Source: RGIG5327 sp045612485
GTDB taxonomy: Bacteria; Verrucomicrobiota; Lentisphaeria; Victivallales; UBA1829
Length of the DNA: 34,222 bases
NCBI GenBank assembly: GCA_045612485.1
Contig: JAZKZE010000033.1
Location: 1-34,222, forward strand
Reading direction: 5' to 3'
The notes beneath the pieces were generated by a model. That model was not told the origin of the DNA and did not search any database. It worked only from the letters and a program-made list of their open reading frames with translations. This document shows, piece after piece, positions 29,063 through 34,222 of the stretch (the first letter of the stretch is position 1; every line of letters begins with the position of its first letter). A program made the translations under genes and the position numbers.

Positions 29063-31960
29063 ATGAAACAGATTCTGACAGTATGTCTTACTGTTGCAGC
29101 GTGTATTTTATGCGGTGCAGAGTTTGCCCTCACAAAAAATGGAAAAGCAGTTTCTTCCATCGTCCTGGGGAAAAATGCCACAGTCGTTGAAAAACACGCA
29201 GCCGACGAACTTGCAAAATTTCTTGCAAAGATCTCCAACGGGGAGCGTCCTGCTATCGGTACAAAGGAAGTAAAAGGAAAATACCCCATTTACATCGGAC
29301 TTACCGGCGATAAAAAGGTAAAAGAAGAAGGTTTCAAAATCTCCGCAGATAAAAAAGGCTTGTATATTCAGGGGAAAACTCCTGTGGGAACCATCTACGG
29401 TACTTATGCTGTATTGAAAAAATTTGGCGGCATCCTGTGGCTGAAACCGGGTTCCGACGGGGAATATTTCAAAGTCAAACCTACCATCACTGTTCCGGAA
29501 GGCGTCATCATCGAAAACCCGGATTTCAACTATCGTGACATTTCCACAGTCTGCATGGGCTGGAATACAGGTGTATGGGATACCTGGGACTGGGGCTTAC
29601 GCAACAATATGCGTTTTCATACCCACGCAGGGGTATTCCGTAAATTCGCCAAACAGAAAGAAGGCATGCTCAAACGTGCCATTATTTCTAAAATCGGAGG
29701 ACACTGTTTCAGTCCGCTTCTGGTTTACAATCCCAAAAACAAAACAGCCGCCCAGACAAGAAAATATGCAGAACAAATGCTGAAAGAACATCCGGAATAT
29801 TTCCCCCTCATCCGGGGCAAAAGAGTCCTTTCCTGGCATGGCGGAGTCCAGCCCCAGCCCTGTACCTCCAATCCGGCTGTAATCAAACTTGTGGCAAAAA
29901 ATGCCGTGATCCAGATGAAAAATGCCATTCAGCCCACTTCTTTGCAGTTCTGCAACAATGACTGTACCCAATGGTGTCAGTGCGAAAACTGTCTTGCCCA
30001 GGATCCGCCGGAAGAACGGAAAAAAGGCATCGTCTCTACAAGATACTGGCTCTTTGCCAATGCTGTCTTTACAGAAATCGTTAAACAGTACCCGCAGGCA
30101 AAATTCGGTGGGGAATCCTATCAAAACTATTCCCGCGCACCCAAAGGAGTGAAACCTTATCAGGGCAAAGAAATGGAAAGTGTTCTTCTTTCCAACCACC
30201 GTCACTGCTGGAAACATCCTCTCAACGATCCCAACTGCCCCACCAACCGCTGGTATTATGAGTACAATAAAGAGTGGAACGATATGGGGATCGCCTTACA
30301 TACCTATGAAGAATTCCTGTATGCGGGAAGACAGTTTATCCCGGCAGAAAAGAATTTTGTAAATGAGCTGAAATTCTTTAAAAAACATCTGCCCAATGTT
30401 ACCGGTATGCAAACAGAGATCTGCTGTCCCGACGGGGTATATTCCGGCAGATTCAAAACCTATCTCAATAAAAACAACTGGACCATGATGTGGCAGACCA
30501 TTTACATGGCAATGCACTTCCATTGGAATATAAATGCCGACTATGACAAAGAATATGAAAAGATCAATTCCCTCTACTACGGCAAAGGCTGGGATGGCGG
30601 TATGCGGGAATTCCGTAAACTGCTTACTGAACTTTATATGAATGCCTCCGGCTGTCACGGTTACGGACACAGTACGCCGCTTGGAAAATTCCTTGATGTT
30701 CCGGGCGCAAAGGAAAAACTCTATAACTATCTGGATTCTGCCGAAAAAGCCGCCGCAAAAGATCCGGATAAACGGGCATTATCCCATGTAAAAGAGGTGC
30801 GGGAATTTTTTGAAAAGACCTGGATCAAAGAGTATAATAAATACATCACCAATTTCCGTACCATAACCGCCTATCCCCTTATGGGCAAGATCACCATTGA
30901 CGGAAAACTGGATGAAAAAGACTGGATCAATGCCGATGTCACAACAAGATTCAAAGATTGTACCACCAATGCCCCTGCCAAACAGCAGACCGCAGTAAAG
31001 GTTGCCTACGATGAAGATAATATTTATGTGGGCATCGAGTGTCTGGAAGAGTTGAAGCAGGATCAGCTTATTTCCCGGGAAACAAAACATGACGGCCCCA
31101 TCTGGCAGGATAACTGTGTGGAACTCTATCTCAATGACCCCATTCTGGGTGGTGCCTACTATCAGATCATCATCAATGACAGAGGCGTGATCGCTGACGG
31201 CGTGGCAAATCCCCGCTTTGATAATTCCTATGAATCCGGCACAGAAGTAAAGACCCGTTTTGCTGATGGCAGATACTTTATGGAAGTACGTATCCCGGCA
31301 AAAAGCATCACAGGAAGCCAACTTGCAGCCGGAACCGTTCTCAAAATGAATGTCATGCGGGAAAGACGCCCCAAACAGGGCATCCCCGGAAAAGAAAGCA
31401 GCACATGGAGCAGCGGCGTTCCCCACAGCGTGGAAACTTTCCACCCTGTCACCTTTGCCACGCCACGGCAGGTAAGCAGCGGCAACCGTACAATTATTGA
31501 TACCCGCCCCTGGAAAAACGGTTCTTTCGATGAAATAAGCACAAAACCCCAAAGGTACAAACACTGGAATATGCATAACAGCAAAACCGTTCCTGCCAAC
31601 TGGAGTTTTTCCGATAACAAAGCCTACGGCGGCGACTTTGAACATCTCCTTCATCCCGGCAGCAAAACAAATTATTTTGTCCGTTTGAGAAAAGGTTTTA
31701 TTTTCAGCCGTTACGGTCAGAAGAACGATAAGATCACTGTTATTTTCCGTGCAAGGGGCAAGGGAAAACTCAATTTCCGCGTCCTGCGGAAAAACCGGAC
31801 ACAAACCATCAACAATATGGAGATAAATTCCGACAACTGGAAGGATTATAAGTTCACCTTCCAGCGTCCCGGTGACAAAAAAGAGGAACAGCACCTTATC
31901 GTATGGCCCTCCGTCAAAGGCGACGGATATATTGATATAGATGATATTTATTTGAGATAA
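29063..31960 (+). CDS. Secreted DUF4838 protein with C-terminal CBM9-like domain (paralogue of 7069-9924)
   Basis: A 965-aa exported protein. Signal peptide at 1-19 (TVCLTVAACILCGA, cut before Glu20). The alpha-glucuronidase-like N-terminal domain follows (EKHAADELAKFLAKISNG, GTIYGTYAVLKKFGGILWL). The DUF4838 core (about 150-600) has WCQCENC (304-310) and CWKHPLNDPNC (382-392), equivalent to the clusters in the first paralogue and probably metal or disulfide sites. The CBM9-like module (about 608-820) shows KITIDGKLDEKDW, YDEDNIYVGIE and DNCVELYLND. A final beta-sandwich (about 835-965) ends YIDIDDIYL. Substrate unknown. Unlike the first paralogue it is monocistronic with no pseudopilin partner. 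ATG has AAAGGTGG upstream; a terminator follows. Confidence 0.86.
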   Translation: MKQILTVCLTVAACILCGAEFALTKNGKAVSSIVLGKNATVVEKHAADELAKFLAKISNGERPAIGTKEVKGKYPIYIGLTGDKKVKEEGFKISADKKGLYIQGKTPVGTIYGTYAVLKKFGGILWLKPGSDGEYFKVKPTITVPEGVIIENPDFNYRDISTVCMGWNTGVWDTWDWGLRNNMRFHTHAGVFRKFAKQKEGMLKRAIISKIGGHCFSPLLVYNPKNKTAAQTRKYAEQMLKEHPEYFPLIRGKRVLSWHGGVQPQPCTSNPAVIKLVAKNAVIQMKNAIQPTSLQFCNNDCTQWCQCENCLAQDPPEERKKGIVSTRYWLFANAVFTEIVKQYPQAKFGGESYQNYSRAPKGVKPYQGKEMESVLLSNHRHCWKHPLNDPNCPTNRWYYEYNKEWNDMGIALHTYEEFLYAGRQFIPAEKNFVNELKFFKKHLPNVTGMQTEICCPDGVYSGRFKTYLNKNNWTMMWQTIYMAMHFHWNINADYDKEYEKINSLYYGKGWDGGMREFRKLLTELYMNASGCHGYGHSTPLGKFLDVPGAKEKLYNYLDSAEKAAAKDPDKRALSHVKEVREFFEKTWIKEYNKYITNFRTITAYPLMGKITIDGKLDEKDWINADVTTRFKDCTTNAPAKQQTAVKVAYDEDNIYVGIECLEELKQDQLISRETKHDGPIWQDNCVELYLNDPILGGAYYQIIINDRGVIADGVANPRFDNSYESGTEVKTRFADGRYFMEVRIPAKSITGSQLAAGTVLKMNVMRERRPKQGIPGKESSTWSSGVPHSVETFHPVTFATPRQVSSGNRTIIDTRPWKNGSFDEISTKPQRYKHWNMHNSKTVPANWSFSDNKAYGGDFEHLLHPGSKTNYFVRLRKGFIFSRYGQKNDKITVIFRARGKGKLNFRVLRKNRTQTINNMEINSDNWKDYKFTFQRPGDKKEEQHLIVWPSVKGDGYIDIDDIYLR

Positions 31961-31987
31961 AAGAAAGACTCATTTCTGAAAAGGGGG

Positions 31988-32022
31988 CTTGCCGGAGGAT
32001 CATCATCCGGCAAGTCTTTTTT
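31988..32022 (+). terminator. Rho-independent terminator after the second DUF4838 gene
   Basis: Stem CTTGCCGGA (31988-31996) / TCCGGCAAG (32006-32014), 9-nt loop, then TCTTTTTT. It lies between convergent genes; on the minus strand the stem is followed by CCCCC then TTTT, so any effect on the lipoprotein unit would be weak. Confidence 0.85.
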
Positions 32023-32051
32023 CTTTACCCGGGAGCTAGCATTTTCTCTTA

Positions 32052-32741
32052 TCAACAGCGCAATCCCATAGAAAGAGCCATCAATATAAATTGAACGGGA
32101 AATGTAACAATATCCACCGCTACCGGCAGAGGCAAACCAAAAATCCTCCACAGTGTCACTGTATAATGATCTATATCCTTTGCTGTACTTTTGCTGTCCG
32201 GCGAAATAAGATAATCTTTGAAACCATAGATCCTGCCATTTCCGCTGATTGGATCAAAATCAATTTTTGTCACGATAAAAAGATTCCCCCAAAAACGTTC
32301 AGCCAGAGGAGCTTTCCTGAACTTTTCCAAATCAGAAGGAGAGATAACCAGAGCCTTATTTCCATAAGGAGCGGTAAAATGATATACACCGGAAGGATTT
32401 TTTCTGAAAACAGATTTTCCGGTTGCTTCAACACGGAAGAAAAATGATTTATGGAATTTCGGAGAATATTTTGCTGCATCCTTTGCATGAAAATATTGTG
32501 TCACACTTGCCTCTTCCCTTTTCACACGGTAAAGGAAAAAAGGCAGAGGGTAACTTTTTTTCATGCCTTTCCGCGCAAGAACGATCGTTCCATCTGCTGT
32601 TTTAACGATTTTTGCTTCCTGAATATCAAAAACTTCCTTCCCGCTTTCCTGCCAGAACGTAACAGAACAGCATCCGGAAAGAAAAAATATAAAAGTAAGA
32701 AATAATAACAGGGAAATTTCTTTTCTGAAAAAAATCCTCAT
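32052..32741 (-). CDS. Putative lipoprotein of unknown function
   Basis: A 229-aa protein with a lipoprotein signal: hydrophobic LLLFLTFIFFLSGC, lipobox LSGC, acylated Cys24. The body is mixed alpha/beta without recognisable domain (DGTIVLARKG, GNLFIVTKIDFDPISGNGRIYGF). The end, LPLPVAVDIVTFPVQFILMALSMG, is hydrophobic and loosely like the YceK (DUF1375) type of small lipoproteins, which is only a weak resemblance. It lies 38 nt after the Sel1-repeat gene and is probably co-transcribed. ATG has AAGGAG upstream. Confidence 0.7.
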   Translation of the reverse strand: MRIFFRKEISLLLFLTFIFFLSGCCSVTFWQESGKEVFDIQEAKIVKTADGTIVLARKGMKKSYPLPFFLYRVKREEASVTQYFHAKDAAKYSPKFHKSFFFRVEATGKSVFRKNPSGVYHFTAPYGNKALVISPSDLEKFRKAPLAERFWGNLFIVTKIDFDPISGNGRIYGFKDYLISPDSKSTAKDIDHYTVTLWRIFGLPLPVAVDIVTFPVQFILMALSMGLRC

Positions 32742-32779
32742 ATACTTCTCCTTGTGTAACAGGACTTATAAACTCCCTG

Positions 32780-34078
32780 CTATTTTTCAATATTCTGTAT
32801 TTTCTTCAAAACTCTTTTTGCATTTTTATTGCCGAAAACAACAGCCTTTTGTAAATACTTTACTGCAAGGGAATCATTTTTGCAAGTTCCCATGCCGAAA
32901 TAATAACACTTGAAAAGCATATAATACGATAAAGCATGATTTTTATGTGCCGCTTTTTTCAACAATTCCAGTGCCGTTTTTTCATCCTTTATCACATATT
33001 CATCTCCGGCAAGAAACCGTAAAGCAAGAAAATATAATGCACACTCATAGCCCGTTTCCGCCGCTTTTTCCAGCAGACGGAGTTTTTCATATTCATCTGT
33101 TTGTATTCCGTAATCCATGGTTGCCAGATCAGTCATGGCATAAATATTTCCCAGTTCCGCACCTTTGCGGTGCCAGGAATATGCCTGAAAGAGATCCTGT
33201 TCAACTCCCCTGCCGTTGTAGTAACAGTTACCCAAATAATAAACCGCATCCGGGTATCCGCTTTCTGCCGCAAGTTTGAAATAGTGGAAGGCTTTTTCCG
33301 GATCTTTTTTCACGGCCTGCCCTTCTTCGTAACAAATCCCCAATTCAAAATATGCTCTGCTGTTTCCCTGTTCAGCGGCAAGCAAAAAGCATTGAAAGGC
33401 TCCGGCAAAATCTTTTTTGACTCCCGCACCTTGTGCATAAGCATTTCCCAATGCAGTAAGAGCCATATCATTCTTCTCTTCTGCGGCAAGTTTATACCAT
33501 TTTACCGCCTGAATAAGATCCTGTTCCACACCGCAGGCAGTTTCATAACAATACCCCAGAAAATATTGTGCTTCGCTGTTTCCGTGTACAGCGGCGGAAG
33601 TCAGATATTTTACAGCAGTTTTTTTATTCTGCGGTACACCATTTCCGGAAACATAACAGAGAGCAAGCTGATATTGTGCGGTACTGTCCCCGGCTTTGGC
33701 GGCTTTACGGAAAAACTGTGCAGCCATAGCAGGATCTTGTTCCACACCGTTTCCATAAGCATAACAAAAAGCAAGATTGCAAAGAGCCTGGGCGTCCCCG
33801 CATTCGCCGCCTTGTTTATATAATGCAGCAGCTTTGAGTGGATCAGCAGGAACGCTCCATCCGTTTTCATAGAAAAATCCAAGAGCTCCGAAGGCTTCCG
33901 CAACATGATTTTCTGCCGCTTTCTGATACTGAAAGAAGGCTTTTTCCAAATCAATATCCGTTCCGATGCCATACTCATAACAGACACCCAGATCATATCC
34001 GGCAAGGATATTGCCGTTTTCGGCGTCTTTGACAAGTTCCGCAAACTCCGCTTTGTTTATCATTGTATCATGTTTCAT
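32780..34078 (-). CDS. Sel1/TPR-like repeat protein
   Basis: A 432-aa protein made almost wholly of about eleven Sel1-like repeats of roughly 36 residues (consensus LGxCYxxGxGVxxDxxKAxxYxxxAAExGN); the ninth is degenerate (MTDLATMDYGIQTDEYEKL). Such solenoids act as adaptor scaffolds for protein-protein contacts. No signal peptide or membrane segment is seen, so it is likely cytoplasmic, although the next gene encodes a lipoprotein. Partners unknown. ATG 34078 is preceded by GGGAG 6 nt upstream. Confidence 0.9.
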   Translation of the reverse strand: MKHDTMINKAEFAELVKDAENGNILAGYDLGVCYEYGIGTDIDLEKAFFQYQKAAENHVAEAFGALGFFYENGWSVPADPLKAAALYKQGGECGDAQALCNLAFCYAYGNGVEQDPAMAAQFFRKAAKAGDSTAQYQLALCYVSGNGVPQNKKTAVKYLTSAAVHGNSEAQYFLGYCYETACGVEQDLIQAVKWYKLAAEEKNDMALTALGNAYAQGAGVKKDFAGAFQCFLLAAEQGNSRAYFELGICYEEGQAVKKDPEKAFHYFKLAAESGYPDAVYYLGNCYYNGRGVEQDLFQAYSWHRKGAELGNIYAMTDLATMDYGIQTDEYEKLRLLEKAAETGYECALYFLALRFLAGDEYVIKDEKTALELLKKAAHKNHALSYYMLFKCYYFGMGTCKNDSLAVKYLQKAVVFGNKNAKRVLKKIQNIEK

Positions 34079-34108
34079 ATTGCACTCCCGGATTATCTTG
34101 CAAGCTCA

Positions 34109-34123
34109 TTATCCGCCGGATAA
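34109..34123. promoter_or_regulatory. Palindrome in the Sel1 gene leader
   Basis: TTATCCG-C-CGGATAA, a perfect 7-bp-arm palindrome between the putative promoter and the ribosome site of the Sel1 gene. It is a possible operator. Confidence 0.4.
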
Positions 34124-34150
34124 AAAGCCTTTCAAAAAACTGTTTAATTT

Positions 34151-34179
34151 ATATTACCTCCTGTTTATGCAAAAGTCAA
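34151..34179 (-). promoter_or_regulatory. Putative promoter of the Sel1-lipoprotein unit
   Basis: Minus strand: TTGACT (34174-34179), 17-bp spacer, TAATAT (34151-34156). Confidence 0.4.
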
Positions 34180-34222
34180 ATTAAAATAAGCAATAAACAT
34201 TAATATTTGTATTTAAAAAGAA

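Overview
The window reads like a chromosomal segment of a PVC-group bacterium, most likely Lentisphaerota (Victivallis-like). This is an inference from gene content. It carries two pseudopilin-like genes with the FTLIELLVVIAIIAILAG start typical of Lentisphaerota/Planctomycetota, two large secreted DUF4838 (alpha-glucuronidase-like) proteins, secreted TIM-barrel/CBM proteins, paired Gfo/Idh oxidoreductases and AraC regulators. No phage, IS element, CRISPR array, tRNA or rRNA was seen. Coding density is high, with short operon gaps.

Layout. (1) 1-3161, plus strand: 3' end of glycyl-tRNA synthetase, a hairpin, aroA, and a CPBP membrane protease that starts 4 nt after aroA. (2) 3166-6896, minus strand: ung followed by a 1005-aa AsmA-like envelope protein. 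(3) 7069-14235, minus strand: two cassettes of the same design, each a pseudopilin-like gene followed by a large secreted carbohydrate-active protein (pseudopilin then DUF4838; pseudopilin then TIM-barrel with two CBM-like modules). The second cassette diverges from an AraC regulator at 14382. (4) 15274-18246: a glycyl radical enzyme divergent from a second AraC regulator, with the two promoters interleaved. (5) 18513-25374, minus strand: a six-gene operon marC-cysK-GH42 beta-galactosidase-icd-Gfo/Idh-Gfo/Idh, gaps 18-32 nt, with a promoter in front and a terminator behind. (6) 25499-28369: an EamA transporter divergent from a ROK regulator that leads into nagB, ending in a strong terminator. 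(7) 28370-29062: a non-coding stretch ending in a 21-bp tandem repeat beside the promoter of a second DUF4838 protein (29063-31960). (8) 32052-34078, minus strand: a Sel1-repeat protein followed by a small lipoprotein.

How the genes fit together. The secreted DUF4838 and TIM-barrel/CBM proteins would attack complex glycans outside the cytoplasm. GH42, the Gfo/Idh enzymes, EamA, ROK/NagB and possibly the glycyl radical enzyme would handle sugars inside. Two AraC regulators and one ROK regulator sit beside the operons they probably control. aroA, ung, icd, cysK and glyQS are housekeeping.

Most notable signals: a 23-bp long-range RNA/DNA inverted repeat covering the start codons of the 10039-10788 pseudopilin gene; 21-bp-spaced direct repeats at two promoters; a recurrent promoter form (TTGnnn, 16 bp, TATATT) found in front of most transcription units; 10-bp-phased TACGGA hexamers; an atypical glycyl radical enzyme; and the repeated pseudopilin-enzyme cassette.
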